From the NCBI GenBank assembly GCA_937124525.1, contig CAKZLA010000169.1, positions 1 to 7,622 on the forward strand: a stretch of DNA of 7,622 nucleotides. Direction: 5' to 3'. The stretch is from an uncultured Desulfobacterium sp. Lineage in GTDB: Bacteria > Desulfobacterota > Desulfobacteria > Desulfobacterales > Desulfobacteraceae. Numbering within the stretch: position 1 is the stretch's first letter; each line of letters starts with the position of its first letter. Positions 1-7,622 of the stretch are shown here, piece after piece. Below the pieces are notes generated by a model. It was not told where the DNA came from. It searched no databases and saw nothing but the letters and a program-made list of their open reading frames with translations. The translations under genes were made by a program, and so were the position numbers.

Positions 1-745
1 TGGCAACCAATACATCATAACCTTTCGGTGTATTCAATCCTGTTCCAACAGCAGTTCCTCCCAAAGCCAATTCAGCTAAATGCGGAAGTGTATTTTTTAA
101 GGCTTTAATTCCGTGATCAAGTTGAGAAACATAACCAGAAAATTCTTGACCAAGTGTTAATGGCGTGGCATCCATAAGGTGAGTTCGTCCTATTTTAACC
201 ACGTCTTTAAAGGCTTTAGATTTTTGATCTAAAGTATCACGTAAAGCTTGTACGCCAGCTAAGGTGTTATTCACAATCATTTGATAACAAGCAATATGCA
301 TTCCTGTTGGGAAAGTATCATTTGAAGATTGTGATTTATTTACATCATCATTAGGTTGAATGGTTTTATCGCCTTCCCCAATTACATTTCCTGCAATTTC
401 ATGTGCTCTGTTAGCAATTACTTCATTCACATTCATATTCGATTGTGTTCCAGAACCTGTTTGCCAAATTACTAAAGGAAATTGATTGTCTAGTTTTCCT
501 TCTAAAATTTCATCACAAACTTGCGCAATTAAATCGCGTTTTTCTGTTGCTAAAACACCTAATTCAGCATTTGTAAATGCAGCAGCTTTTTTAAGATATG
601 CAAAACCATACACAATTTCTAAAGGCATAGATGCAGGAGTGCCTATTTTAAAATTGTTACGAGAACGTTCAGTTTGTGCTCCCCAATACTTGTCAGCAGG
701 AACTTTTACTTGTCCCATGGTGTCTTTTTCGATTCTGTAATTCAT
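1..745 (-). CDS. fumC: Class II fumarate hydratase (FumC), N-terminal 248 residues, cut by the window edge
   Basis: This cytoplasmic TCA-cycle enzyme interconverts fumarate and L-malate, and the family works as a homotetramer. The minus-strand frame begins [11 protein letters not shown] at 745 and stays open to base 2. Family landmarks are in the expected order: [15 protein letters not shown] (residues 94-108), with the substrate-contacting Ser98 and Thr100; [19 protein letters not shown] (131-149); [15 protein letters not shown], with the active-site His189 (E. coli His188 equivalent); and [12 protein letters not shown]. The family is about 460-470 residues long, so the C-terminal half, including the GSSxMPxKxNP signature loop, lies beyond the window. 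The [14 protein letters not shown] and [10 protein letters not shown] wording favours fumarase over aspartase or argininosuccinate lyase. The start is set by the conserved N-terminus and by the kinase stop one base upstream. GC is about 37% over 1-360 against about 48% in the kinase, and the wording is Flavobacteriia-like, so it looks foreign to its neighbour. The identification is firm; the genomic origin is not. Confidence 0.95.
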   Translation of the reverse strand, partial: MNYRIEKDTMGQVKVPADKYWGAQTERSRNNFKIGTPASMPLEIVYGFAYLKKAAAFTNAELGVLATEKRDLIAQVCDEILEGKLDNQFPLVIWQTGSGTQSNMNVNEVIANRAHEIAGNVIGEGDKTIQPNDDVNKSQSSNDTFPTGMHIACYQMIVNNTLAGVQALRDTLDQKSKAFKDVVKIGRTHLMDATPLTLGQEFSGYVSQLDHGIKALKNTLPHLAELALGGTAVGTGLNTPKGYDVLVA

Positions 746-746
746 T

Positions 747-3700
747 TTAATCCTCTTTTTCCATCTTATGCAGGTGTTCCAGAATACCATCTAAAACGGA
801 TGCTGCCCCATCAAAATCATATTCTCCCAGGTGATGCCTTAACTGATCAAGGGATAATTTAAGGCTCCCATCGTCAACCCGTGTCAGCAGATCCTCTACC
901 ATTTCCACAGCAGTGGAGTCAAAATTATCAATCTGAACAGCCAAGTCTTTTAAAGCGGGGATCACATCGACCATGGAAAATATTTTGGTTGCCGTGGCAG
1001 TGCGCTGTGAGTTGCTGCCCCCATGCAGAACGGTCTCAATCTTTATCATTGCCTGCTCAAGCCCGGCACCCACCCTGACCATCAAATCCTCTGGCGGTTC
1101 TCCACTGGTTTCATTGAGTTCAGCTTCAAGTTGGCCTGCCATGGATTCAAGGGCCACAGCCCCAATTGTCCCGGCAACACCCTTTAAGGTGTGGGCCGCA
1201 CGCACAGCTTCCTGCCTGTTCCCCTCTTTTAAACTTTGACTGATTCTGTCCATCACATCGGCTTCGGCCTCACACACCTTTCCTAATATCTTGAGATAAG
1301 CCTTAGGGCTGCCCCCCATGCGGTTCAGGGCCCGACCCACATCAAAACCTGGAATATTGAGCAATGCACCAGCCTTCTCAGACCCCTCCCGGAGCTGTGA
1401 AAAATCCCCGGCAACCTCACGATACCCGGGTTTGATCCACTTTGCAAGGGAGGCGAACATGCCCTTTGGATCAATGGGTTTGGTCAAGTGATCGTTCATG
1501 CCGGCCTGCCTGGCGTCATCCTGGTCGCGGACCATTGCATTTGCGGTCATGGCAAGGATAGGCAGATCCTTGAAGCGATCATTTTGGCGTATCACTCGTG
1601 TCGCCTCATACCCATCCATCACCGGCATCTGCACATCCATAAGAACGCAGTCAAACTCTTTTTTGTTAACCCAATCAACAGCCTCTTGGCCATTGTTGGC
1701 GATGGTGACAACAAACTGTGCCATATTTAAAAGCTCTGAGGCCACCTGTTGGTTGGCCTCGTTGTCCTCGACAAGCAGGATCTGCGCACCCCGGATATCT
1801 GCCACCACATCAAATTCCAAATTTTTTTTTGTTTGACGCTCATATCTTTGTTCCTCATATCCCAGTGCCAACATGGTGGCGTCCAGCAGAGAGGATACCG
1901 TTACAGGTTTGCTCAGAACCCCCATTTCAAAATCCTGTTCACCCATTTGAAGCAGCACCTCATCACGGTCATAAGCCGTAACCAGGACCATCCTGGGAGA
2001 CGTATTTAAATCATCATCTTCCTTGATTGCGCGGAAAGTCTCAATACCATCCATCCCCGGCATTTTCCAGTCCATAAATATCAACTGAAAAGGTTTCTTT
2101 GCCTGGTCGGCACTACGAACCAATTCCAACGCCTCTTCACCACTGGAAACAATTTCAACCTCAAAGAAAAGGTTTTTTGTCAGTTGCTGCATGATTTCCC
2201 GTGCGGTAACATTGTCGTCCACCACAAGTACCCGGAGCATACGGACATCATGTTCAGGCAGCCGAAAGACGGGCTTAATCTCCTTTGAAAGTCCAAAGGT
2301 AGCTGTAAAGATAAAGCTGCTGCCCTTTCCGGGTTGGCTTTTCGCCCAAATATTGCCGCCCATCATCTCGGTCAATTGCTTACTGATGGCAAGACCCAGA
2401 CCTGTTCCGCCAAATTTACGTGTGGTTGAGGCATCAGCCTGGCTAAAGGACTGGAATAATTTATCTATTTGCTCCTCAGTCATTCCAATACCGCTGTCAG
2501 TGATTGAAAATTGCAATTTCACCCGATCGTCAGTGGTCTCCACATGATCAACACGCAAAATAATTTCTCCACGACTGGTAAATTTAACCGCATTGTTGGA
2601 CAGATTGATCAGGACTTGCCTCAGACGAAGGGAATCCCCCACCAAACCGTTGGGCACTTCTGGGTCAATGGCAATCAGCAGCTCTAACCCCTTTTCCTTT
2701 GTCTTGACCGTAATCAGGCTAATCAAATCCTCAAGAAGATCAGTGAGATGGAATGGTACCAGGTCCATATCCAGCTTGCCTGCCTCAATTTTGGAAAAAT
2801 CAAGGATATCGTTGATAAGACCCAGCAAGGAATTGGCGGCATTAAAAACCTTAGTTATGTAATCCTTTTGCTTGGTGGTGAGATCGGTCTGCAAGGCCAG
2901 ATGACTCATACCGATAATGGCATTCATCGGTGTGCGGATCTCGTGGCTCATGTTGGCGAGAAAGTCACTTTTTGCCTGGGTGGACGCCTCGGCCTCTTCC
3001 CTTGCCTGCATAAGGTGCTGGTTGGCTAATTCACGCTCCTCAATCCGGCAAAGTATCCCGCTGATTTGCCGGATGGTCTCAAGCATTGCCTCATCACCCT
3101 CAACATGTTCCAGAGAGTAAAGCTCCAAAACGGATTTAACTTCTGAATTCACCATGATAGGTATTGCAAGACCAGTCTTTATCCCGACCTCTCTGGCCTG
3201 ATTTGACCTGTTAAAATTACGGCTTAGGAACACGTCGGGAAGCCATTTAATATCGCCGATTTCCAATGCTCGACCCGGCAAGCCAACCCCTTTTTTAAGG
3301 GATGTTTCCTGGGTGATCTTATGGAAGGCTGCAAACTTATCCCTATCCGTGTCATACCAGATATCGGAAGGAACCAAAAGGTCCGGGTTTTCATCCGATA
3401 ACATGTACACATGACCAACCGGCCAGCCAAGGAATTTGCATACAAGACCGAGAATTTCCTGCACTGCCCGGTTTTTACTCATTGCCGTATTAGCGATCAT
3501 AGCCGTATCCCGAAGCACCCTGATAAAAGATGCCTGTCTGTCGAGTTCGGCCTCTATCATTTTGCGTTCAGTGATATCAGTACGGATTGAAATATACTGG
3601 TGGAGATTGCTGTCTTTGTTGAGAAAAGGGACAATGGTCGAGTTAAACCAATGATAGGAACCGTCCCTGGATCTGTTTTTGAGTTCGCCATGCCACACCA

Positions 3701-6700
3701 ATCCTTTGGAGATAGTCTGCCACATCTCTTTAAAGAACTCCGGTGGGTGTTCGTCGGACTTGATGATACGGTGGTTTTTGCCAATCAATTCTTCACGGGA
3801 ATACCCGCTGATTTTACAGAATTTATCATTGGCATAGGTGATCTTCCCATAAATATCTGTTGAACTGACAATGGCATGTTGATCCAGAGCAAATTTTTGA
3901 AAGTTTATTTCCTGCAATGAATCGGAAAGTTCTGCGGTTCTCTTTTTCACACTCTTCTCAAGTTGATCCCGGGTAAGAGAGATTGCACGTACCGCCCGTT
4001 CTCCCAGCATCAGGGTTATAAGAATAGCCAGAATAGTAACAAACAAAGTGGTTCCACTGATGAGCAACAGGCTCATGCGCAGGGCATAAAATCCGGCAAG
4101 TGCGTCATCCACATCAATCTCGGAAGCAATGCCTAATCCCAAATGAAAATCCCACAACCATGCACCAAAAACAGGAACACCACGATAGTCCCGATAGCCA
4201 TCATTCACATCAATTACAAGATTGCTGTTTTCTGTCTTTTTTCCTTTTAAGTCAACATCCTGACTCATCCGAATGAGATCTGCCGCCATTCTGGTAAGGG
4301 GACGTTCTCCATAAGGAATCCGGGGCTCAAACCCCTCCAGCATGTTGCCACCTGGATCACAAACAATTATTTGCTGTTGTTCGCTTCCCCCTTTTTCTAA
4401 CAAGCCAATGTCAGATAATTGTTCCTTGGAATGATTTTTTGTAAGAAGCACCCCCTCCTGATTGATGAGATAGCTCTCCCCGGTTTTATCGGTGTGGCCA
4501 AACTGAACGATCTTGGATAATCGACCCTCGGGTAGCAGGCGTTGGGTCAGAACTGCCAATACGGACCCATCCATATCCCGAATTGGCACGGCAAAAAACA
4601 TGGATAGTGGTTGCCTTGCCCCGTCTAAAGGAGTATTTTTTTGATCATTGATGGCATTCTTTGGCTGAATGGGCGGAATAAACACGGCCTCACCCTTGAA
4701 AGCTCTGTCTAAAAGGTCCGTTTTTTGACTATCAATGAAATTTCTTACGCCCAAATGGGCCTTCCATTTAGACCCAATACTGATTCCATTACGATTGATG
4801 ATAAAAAAATCAATCTTTCCAAAGGCATCTCCATTCTCAACAAAAAACTCACGAGCCTCAAACAATGGGTGGGAAATGGTAAGTGATTCCGCATCAGCCG
4901 GAACCTTCAACAATCGCTTGGTAATGGAGACCAACTCCGGATCATGGCCCAATTGTATTAGAAAATTCTGGTGCTCACTGACCCATAAATTGAGCCTTTC
5001 CTGGGTGTCTAACAGAACAATCTCCAGTTTAACCCGGATGGTTTTCAATATAGCCTTCTTATTTTTTTCAAGGGTATACCACACCAGTCCGGCAATAAGC
5101 ATAACCATCAGGCTTGTCATAAACAGTGCAATGAATCTAAATCGGGTTAAATTAAAATGGCGTGCCAGATTTTTATCCGTAAAAACACGTGGAAGCACCA
5201 AGGTCACCAACAGTAACAGGATAAAAATCAGAACAATAAAAATTAACCTCCAGAAAATTCCAAAATTTCCCGAAGCCTGTGAGCCAACAGAGGTATCAAG
5301 ATCACTATTTTTCGGTTTTGTCTGGCCAGCCAAAATGTCGTACAAAATATTTTTTTCGTATTGGCTGCATACCTGACACTCATCAATGGCTGATTTCAAA
5401 TCTGGAAAAACTATTTTTTCCTCCCCTCCCTGAAATGAAATTTTCACCTTCCCCAAATAGATAATACCACCCGTATCCCCTGAGAATTCTCTCACATTAT
5501 AAACGACTGAATAGACAGGTATTTTTGTATCATCTGGCAGAATCCCTGCCGATTGTTCCGATCCGAACCTGTTCCAAACCTTTATCCGGACGGAATTGGG
5601 TACTGCCTGTGAAAATTTTTTTAAAAGGCTGGCGATTTTCTCCCTGTCTCCAGAAAACAAAAAACTCTTTAACAGCAGACCTATGGTGCGGGAATATTCA
5701 AAAAAAACAGGAGTGTTCCGATCTGCATATCTTTTAACGAGGTTATCATATCTTCCGTTTTTTTTGAGTGTATCAAGACCTATATTAAACAAATCCCGTA
5801 ATTCCCGACTTTTAAAAGCCACAAATGACTTGCTCAAAGCCTTGAACAGGTGGTGTTCACGAATGGGAATGGACGTATCAAGCTCATCAGCCAACTGGTT
5901 ACGTTGCCAATCAAAGATGGCTTTATCAATAATAAGAGTATCCACCGTGCCATCAAAAAAGGCCTTCACCTGCTGCCGCTGGTCAGTGATTTCATAAAAT
6001 TCCGGTGTATGATCTGCCCGGCTTTCCGGGTTGAATATATGAAAAAATTTTTCACCTAACTGTCGATATCCATCCTCCCAGATGGCGATACGTCTCCCCT
6101 TCAAATCCTCAATGGAAGAGAGACGGACCCCCTCGTCCTCCCGGGTATAAACCAAATGGTTATAAGAAATATGATTATCTGAAAAATAGTAGGGTAAATT
6201 AGGAGCTTTCTGAATCCCCACAGCTGCCATGACACTGTCATCTGCCTCCAGAATCCTGTTAAGTCCTTTATTTGTCAGCTCAATTGGTGCGATTTCTATA
6301 CCACTCAATGCCAGGGCTTCAGTGACAATGTCCACTTCAAGCCCGGCATGGGAACCGATTTCAAAGACAAATGGGGCTTTGTTGGAACCAAAGGCCACAC
6401 AAATAGTTTTGCTCTTTGATGGTGCAATGCCGGGACTGGATGTGAAAATGTTGGCTTTTTCATCCTGGGTGATCGCCTCCATGCCCTTTATGAGAATAGA
6501 CTTAAGAACCGGCAGGTCTTTGCGGGTGGCAATCCAAAGCTTCTCATTCGCTGGATTGCCAAAGTTCAACTCACCGGAAATGACCAGATCCCCCAGCAAC
6601 CCACGCTCTAAAAAATAATCAAAAACAGCCACATCACCCACTGCGGCATCTGCTTTTCCTGAGCTGACAGCCTCCATGGAATTTAGTGTATCATTGACCA

Positions 6701-7214
6701 GATATAATTTGATTTGTGGAAAATCCCTTTCTAAAACCTCCTTTTGAAAAAAACCCTTTGGCACTGCAACGGTTTTACCAAAAAGTTCTTCCAGATTGCT
6801 ATAATCGTTCTCCCTATGGCTTAGTATTGTGTTTGTTTTGAAGATGTAGGGTGTCGTATAAAGAAGATATTTCATGCGCTCCGGAGTCCGGACAATGTTG
6901 AGCATGATGTCCAAATCACCACTTTTCATCATGCCGAGAAATTCATTCCAGGTCGGTCCGGTAACGAAATCAATGCGAAGGCCTGTTTTTGAGGCAATCA
7001 GATTCATATAATCAATTGCAAAACCACTTGGTTTTCCATTTTCCACAAAATTAAAAGGAGGCCAATTTTGTTCATTGTGAACCCGGACAACAGGGTTCTC
7101 TTTCAGCCAGTTCTTTTCAACGGGTGTCAAATCAATTTCAACTGCCATGGAAACGGCAGTACATGTCCAAGAGGTGAAGAATAAAACTATTATGGTTAAT
7201 AAACGAATACTCAT
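747..7214 (-). CDS. Giant BvgS-like hybrid sensor histidine kinase (2 SBP, dCache, PAS, GAF, HK, 2 REC, HPt), 2155 aa
   Basis: This inner-membrane sensor should detect small molecules outside the cell and drive a His-Asp-His phosphorelay. Module order by residue: signal peptide 1-24 (cleavage likely after SMA), solute-binding domain 1 (28-256), solute-binding domain 2 (269-498), unassigned periplasmic segment (503-648), TM1 (652-677), TM2 (692-713), dCache-like sensor (718-1035), TM3 (1045-1070), helical linker without a clear HAMP, PAS/PAC (1107-1217), GAF (1249-1391), HisKA, HATPase, REC1, REC2, HPt and a tail. All transmitter catalytic motifs are intact, so it should be active. I chose the start at 7214 because a hydrophobic signal sequence follows at once and GAGGG/GGAG lies just upstream. 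The same frame stays open to 7499, but those 95 residues look like translated leader. No response regulator with a DNA-binding output lies in the window. The stop is one base before fumC. The BvgS/EvgS superfamily is clear; the exact ligand and target are unknown. Confidence 0.96.
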   Translation of the reverse strand: MSIRLLTIIVLFFTSWTCTAVSMAVEIDLTPVEKNWLKENPVVRVHNEQNWPPFNFVENGKPSGFAIDYMNLIASKTGLRIDFVTGPTWNEFLGMMKSGDLDIMLNIVRTPERMKYLLYTTPYIFKTNTILSHRENDYSNLEELFGKTVAVPKGFFQKEVLERDFPQIKLYLVNDTLNSMEAVSSGKADAAVGDVAVFDYFLERGLLGDLVISGELNFGNPANEKLWIATRKDLPVLKSILIKGMEAITQDEKANIFTSSPGIAPSKSKTICVAFGSNKAPFVFEIGSHAGLEVDIVTEALALSGIEIAPIELTNKGLNRILEADDSVMAAVGIQKAPNLPYYFSDNHISYNHLVYTREDEGVRLSSIEDLKGRRIAIWEDGYRQLGEKFFHIFNPESRADHTPEFYEITDQRQQVKAFFDGTVDTLIIDKAIFDWQRNQLADELDTSIPIREHHLFKALSKSFVAFKSRELRDLFNIGLDTLKKNGRYDNLVKRYADRNTPVFFEYSRTIGLLLKSFLFSGDREKIASLLKKFSQAVPNSVRIKVWNRFGSEQSAGILPDDTKIPVYSVVYNVREFSGDTGGIIYLGKVKISFQGGEEKIVFPDLKSAIDECQVCSQYEKNILYDILAGQTKPKNSDLDTSVGSQASGNFGIFWRLIFIVLIFILLLLVTLVLPRVFTDKNLARHFNLTRFRFIALFMTSLMVMLIAGLVWYTLEKNKKAILKTIRVKLEIVLLDTQERLNLWVSEHQNFLIQLGHDPELVSITKRLLKVPADAESLTISHPLFEAREFFVENGDAFGKIDFFIINRNGISIGSKWKAHLGVRNFIDSQKTDLLDRAFKGEAVFIPPIQPKNAINDQKNTPLDGARQPLSMFFAVPIRDMDGSVLAVLTQRLLPEGRLSKIVQFGHTDKTGESYLINQEGVLLTKNHSKEQLSDIGLLEKGGSEQQQIIVCDPGGNMLEGFEPRIPYGERPLTRMAADLIRMSQDVDLKGKKTENSNLVIDVNDGYRDYRGVPVFGAWLWDFHLGLGIASEIDVDDALAGFYALRMSLLLISGTTLFVTILAILITLMLGERAVRAISLTRDQLEKSVKKRTAELSDSLQEINFQKFALDQHAIVSSTDIYGKITYANDKFCKISGYSREELIGKNHRIIKSDEHPPEFFKEMWQTISKGLVWHGELKNRSRDGSYHWFNSTIVPFLNKDSNLHQYISIRTDITERKMIEAELDRQASFIRVLRDTAMIANTAMSKNRAVQEILGLVCKFLGWPVGHVYMLSDENPDLLVPSDIWYDTDRDKFAAFHKITQETSLKKGVGLPGRALEIGDIKWLPDVFLSRNFNRSNQAREVGIKTGLAIPIMVNSEVKSVLELYSLEHVEGDEAMLETIRQISGILCRIEERELANQHLMQAREEAEASTQAKSDFLANMSHEIRTPMNAIIGMSHLALQTDLTTKQKDYITKVFNAANSLLGLINDILDFSKIEAGKLDMDLVPFHLTDLLEDLISLITVKTKEKGLELLIAIDPEVPNGLVGDSLRLRQVLINLSNNAVKFTSRGEIILRVDHVETTDDRVKLQFSITDSGIGMTEEQIDKLFQSFSQADASTTRKFGGTGLGLAISKQLTEMMGGNIWAKSQPGKGSSFIFTATFGLSKEIKPVFRLPEHDVRMLRVLVVDDNVTAREIMQQLTKNLFFEVEIVSSGEEALELVRSADQAKKPFQLIFMDWKMPGMDGIETFRAIKEDDDLNTSPRMVLVTAYDRDEVLLQMGEQDFEMGVLSKPVTVSSLLDATMLALGYEEQRYERQTKKNLEFDVVADIRGAQILLVEDNEANQQVASELLNMAQFVVTIANNGQEAVDWVNKKEFDCVLMDVQMPVMDGYEATRVIRQNDRFKDLPILAMTANAMVRDQDDARQAGMNDHLTKPIDPKGMFASLAKWIKPGYREVAGDFSQLREGSEKAGALLNIPGFDVGRALNRMGGSPKAYLKILGKVCEAEADVMDRISQSLKEGNRQEAVRAAHTLKGVAGTIGAVALESMAGQLEAELNETSGEPPEDLMVRVGAGLEQAMIKIETVLHGGSNSQRTATATKIFSMVDVIPALKDLAVQIDNFDSTAVEMVEDLLTRVDDGSLKLSLDQLRHHLGEYDFDGAASVLDGILEHLHKMEKED
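1026..2972 (-). other. Kinase sub-region: HisKA-HATPase-REC-REC-HPt phosphorelay core
   Basis: HisKA (about 1415-1481) has [14 protein letters not shown], with phospho-acceptor His1424. HATPase (about 1524-1641) has the N-box around Asn1541, DSGIGM (Asp1573), the F-box around LFQSF and the G2 loop [11 protein letters not shown] (1602-1612). REC1 (1660-1784) has Asp1666/Asp1667, acceptor Asp1715 in [10 protein letters not shown], Thr1746 and Lys1769. REC2 (1810-1928) has Glu1816/Asp1817, acceptor Asp1860 in [13 protein letters not shown], Thr1890 and Lys1912. HPt (about 1975-2063) has [14 protein letters not shown], with His2008. Every catalytic position is present. With two receivers and one HPt, which receiver feeds HPt is not visible. 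REC2, next to HPt, is the likelier relay partner, and REC1 may be regulatory. Confidence 0.93.
3042..3896 (-). other. Kinase sub-region: cytoplasmic PAS/PAC and GAF domains
   Basis: The PAS domain (residues 1107-1217) reads [40 protein letters not shown], and its PAC end is [12 protein letters not shown]. This is the aerotaxis/NifL-like PAS wording, but I see no residue that proves a haem or flavin cofactor. The GAF domain (1249-1391) has [37 protein letters not shown] and [22 protein letters not shown]. It lacks an obvious bilin-attachment cysteine in the expected region. A coiled coil (about 1390-1417) connects GAF to HisKA. Confidence 0.85.
4110..5063 (-). other. Kinase sub-region: dCache-like periplasmic sensor between TM2 and TM3
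   Basis: Residues 718-1035 lie between TM2 (692-713) and TM3 (1045-1070). They begin with the long helix typical of dCache_1 domains ([20 protein letters not shown]). The membrane-distal half has [15 protein letters not shown] and [14 protein letters not shown], followed by [20 protein letters not shown]. The second half carries [16 protein letters not shown] and ends [25 protein letters not shown], the usual run-up to the exit helix. The loop between TM1 and TM2 is rich in Arg and Lys (R676, K681, R685, R691, R693), which fits a cytoplasmic turn. Both this domain and the flytraps would therefore be periplasmic. The ligand is not predictable. Confidence 0.8.
5271..5708 (-). other. Kinase sub-region: unassigned periplasmic segment with a CxxC pair before TM1
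   Basis: Residues 503-648 follow the second solute-binding domain and precede TM1, so they should lie in the periplasm. The segment begins with a helix-like stretch ([26 protein letters not shown]). An alpha/beta stretch with PAS-like spacing follows ([11 protein letters not shown], then [23 protein letters not shown]), then [10 protein letters not shown] with Cys613 and Cys616, and a polar linker up to the membrane. I do not recognise a named family. BvgS-type proteins usually run from the second flytrap domain almost directly into the membrane, so this is an extra module. Confidence 0.6.
5721..7133 (-). other. Kinase sub-region: tandem periplasmic solute-binding (Venus flytrap) domains
   Basis: Two SBP_bac_3-type domains lie in tandem after the signal peptide, as in BvgS and EvgS. 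Domain 1 (residues 28-256) starts [15 protein letters not shown]. It keeps the pattern [15 protein letters not shown]...TTPY, where Arg113 sits where amino-acid-binding homologues hold the ligand carboxylate. Asp194 in [13 protein letters not shown] is at the usual amine-contacting position. Domain 2 (269-498) starts [16 protein letters not shown] and has [17 protein letters not shown] at the second-lobe entry. Its equivalent of the Arg113 region reads [14 protein letters not shown], with no arginine. Amino-acid or similar ligand binding by domain 1 is inferred from family residues only. Confidence 0.85.
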
Positions 7215-7217
7215 AAT

Positions 7218-7227
7218 CTCCACCCTC
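7218..7227 (-). promoter_or_regulatory. Ribosome binding site of the sensor kinase
   Basis: On the minus strand GAGGG (7227-7223) lies eight bases before the ATG at 7214, and GGAG (7221-7218) lies three bases before it. The first has ideal spacing and the second is rather close. Together they support the start at 7214 over the in-frame upstream ATG codons. An A8 run lies just upstream of the site. Confidence 0.7.
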
Positions 7228-7311
7228 TTTTTTTTATATAAAACTCCGCCTAAAAAACTGTAATTGTTAGAGTTTCGTTTTTCGTTGTGGTAGGAAAATT
7301 TACCATGAGGA

Positions 7312-7340
7312 TTTATAACAAAAAATTCAGGTTTTTGGAA
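7312..7340 (-). promoter_or_regulatory. Candidate sigma-70 type promoter for the sensor kinase
   Basis: Reading the minus strand, TTCCAA (7340-7335) is separated by 17 bases from TATAAA (7317-7312). A TG one base upstream of that hexamer (7320-7319) makes an extended -10 element. The -35 element is poor (3 of 6 consensus bases), so the call rests mainly on the extended -10. It would give a leader of roughly 90 bases before the kinase ATG. The region is AT-rich and chance matches are likely. Confidence 0.35.
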
Positions 7341-7364
7341 CTTTACTATAAATTTAAAAACAAT

Positions 7365-7389
7365 GGTTATTGTCGGGCATTTGATAACC
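7365..7389. promoter_or_regulatory. Small dyad GGTTAT-N13-ATAACC upstream of the kinase promoter
   Basis: GGTTAT at 7365-7370 and ATAACC at 7384-7389 form a perfect 6-base inverted repeat with a 13-base gap. It lies about 25 bases upstream of the candidate -35 element, a position suited to an activator site. The arms are short and the match may be chance. Confidence 0.2.
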
Positions 7390-7476
7390 CCAAGCCTGTC
7401 CAATATAAAAGTTAATACCCTACCACTACAGCGACACTTTGACTTAAAACCTCTATGCCAATTGAATTTTCCGAGG

Positions 7477-7597
7477 TTGGTCATAAGGTGGGCCACCATA
7501 CGGAGACTGAAAATATGTTATAGTCAATTATCTGTAATTACTGACTTTATTTTTGGATCAAAAAAAATCACTTCAAAGTGGCCCATCTTATGACCAA
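7477..7597. repeat. Long inverted repeat, 20-base arms (19/20), 81-base spacer
   Basis: The left arm 7477-7496 reads TTGGTCATAAGGTGGGCCAC. The right arm 7578-7597, reverse-complemented, reads TTGGTCATAAGATGGGCCAC, with one mismatch. The arms face each other and their centres are 101 bases apart. Each arm has an imperfect inner dyad, TGGTC...GGCCA. The AT-rich spacer holds a smaller perfect dyad, AATTA-TCTG-TAATT (7526-7539), almost at the midpoint. This could be a pair of operators for a promoter that reads rightward past the window edge, or the terminal repeats of a very small non-autonomous element. I see no clear target-site duplication next to the arms. Confidence 0.8.
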
Positions 7598-7622
7598 GCC
7601 CATTCAAACAAAAGATGTGTGT

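Larger units (their letters stand above)
7215..7622. other. Non-coding upstream region of the kinase, running to the window edge
   Basis: I see no convincing gene in these 408 bases. The region holds the kinase ribosome binding site, one candidate minus-strand promoter, a small dyad and the long inverted repeat. The kinase frame is open through much of it (to 7499), but the translation is low-complexity leader sequence without any domain. A plus-strand frame of 76 codons (7363-7593) crosses the dyad and the inverted repeat and has no recognisable protein features. A divergent gene may start beyond 7622. Confidence 0.6.

Noticed and set aside
1..20. fumC as a broken pseudogene because only 248 residues are seen
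   Set aside because: The frame is open to the window edge with all N-terminal motifs intact. The missing half is simply outside the window.
1..745. Aspartate ammonia-lyase or argininosuccinate lyase instead of fumarase
   Set aside because: The superfamily shares motifs, but [29 protein letters not shown] and [10 protein letters not shown] together are the class II fumarase wording.
746..746. A terminator or promoter between kinase and fumC
   Set aside because: There is only one intergenic base, and no hairpin with a T-run was seen in the last kinase codons.
3890..4005. HAMP domain after TM3
   Set aside because: The linker (residues about 1071-1106) is too short for HAMP plus the following helix and lacks its signature proline and glutamate. 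It reads as a coiled-coil linker.
4735..5376. Plus-strand open frame of 213 codons
   Set aside because: It is antisense to the dCache and TM region of the kinase, rich in Ser, Arg and Lys with no recognisable domain. It is a shadow of the opposite-strand gene.
5367..5378. Haem c attachment site
   Set aside because: The sequence is CQVCS, without the histidine needed for CxxCH.
7140..7214. Lipoprotein signal peptide on the kinase
   Set aside because: Cys18 is preceded by SWT, which does not fit a lipobox. Cleavage after SMA (residue 24) fits signal peptidase I better.
7215..7499. N-terminal extension of the kinase to an ATG at 7499 (2250 aa)
   Set aside because: The extra 95 residues have no domain, would bury the signal peptide inside the chain, and lie over the inverted repeat and candidate promoter. 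A good ribosome binding site precedes the ATG at 7214.
7363..7593. Plus-strand open frame of 76 codons in the upstream region
   Set aside because: There is no clear ribosome binding site or protein features, and it runs through the dyad and inverted repeat. It is probably chance.

Overview
The window holds two minus-strand genes that abut almost exactly, plus about 400 bases of non-coding DNA at the right edge. There is no RNA gene, CRISPR array or recognisable insertion sequence.

Layout. Bases 1-745 (minus, cut by the left edge) encode the N-terminal 248 residues of a class II fumarate hydratase (FumC). Bases 747-7214 (minus) encode a 2155-residue membrane-bound hybrid sensor histidine kinase. 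Its order is: signal peptide, two periplasmic solute-binding domains, an unassigned periplasmic segment, two membrane helices, a periplasmic dCache-like domain, a third membrane helix, PAS, GAF, HisKA, HATPase, two receiver domains, HPt and a short helical tail. Bases 7215-7622 are the kinase leader and upstream region. They hold a good ribosome binding site, a candidate promoter, and a near-perfect 20-base inverted repeat (19/20) whose arms flank 81 bases.

Organism. The two genes do not look native to the same genome. FumC is AT-rich (about 37% GC by hand count over 1-360), uses many TTA, AAT and AAA codons, and reads like Flavobacteriia/Bacteroidota FumC. The kinase is near 48% GC (300 sampled bases), and its multi-sensor BvgS-like build is typical of Desulfobacterota and related Proteobacteria. 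Both assignments come from memory of the families, not from a search. The change happens at the gene boundary, with one base between the kinase stop and the fumC start. This is either a recent acquisition of a foreign fumC or an assembly chimera, and the sequence alone does not decide.

How the genes could work together. The kinase should read extracellular small molecules through three periplasmic modules and add cytoplasmic PAS/GAF inputs. It should then pass phosphate His1424 -> Asp1715/Asp1860 -> His2008 to a response regulator that is not in this window. If the junction is real, fumC would be translated directly behind the kinase from a Shine-Dalgarno-like sequence inside the last kinase codons. 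No functional link between fumarase and the kinase is evident.
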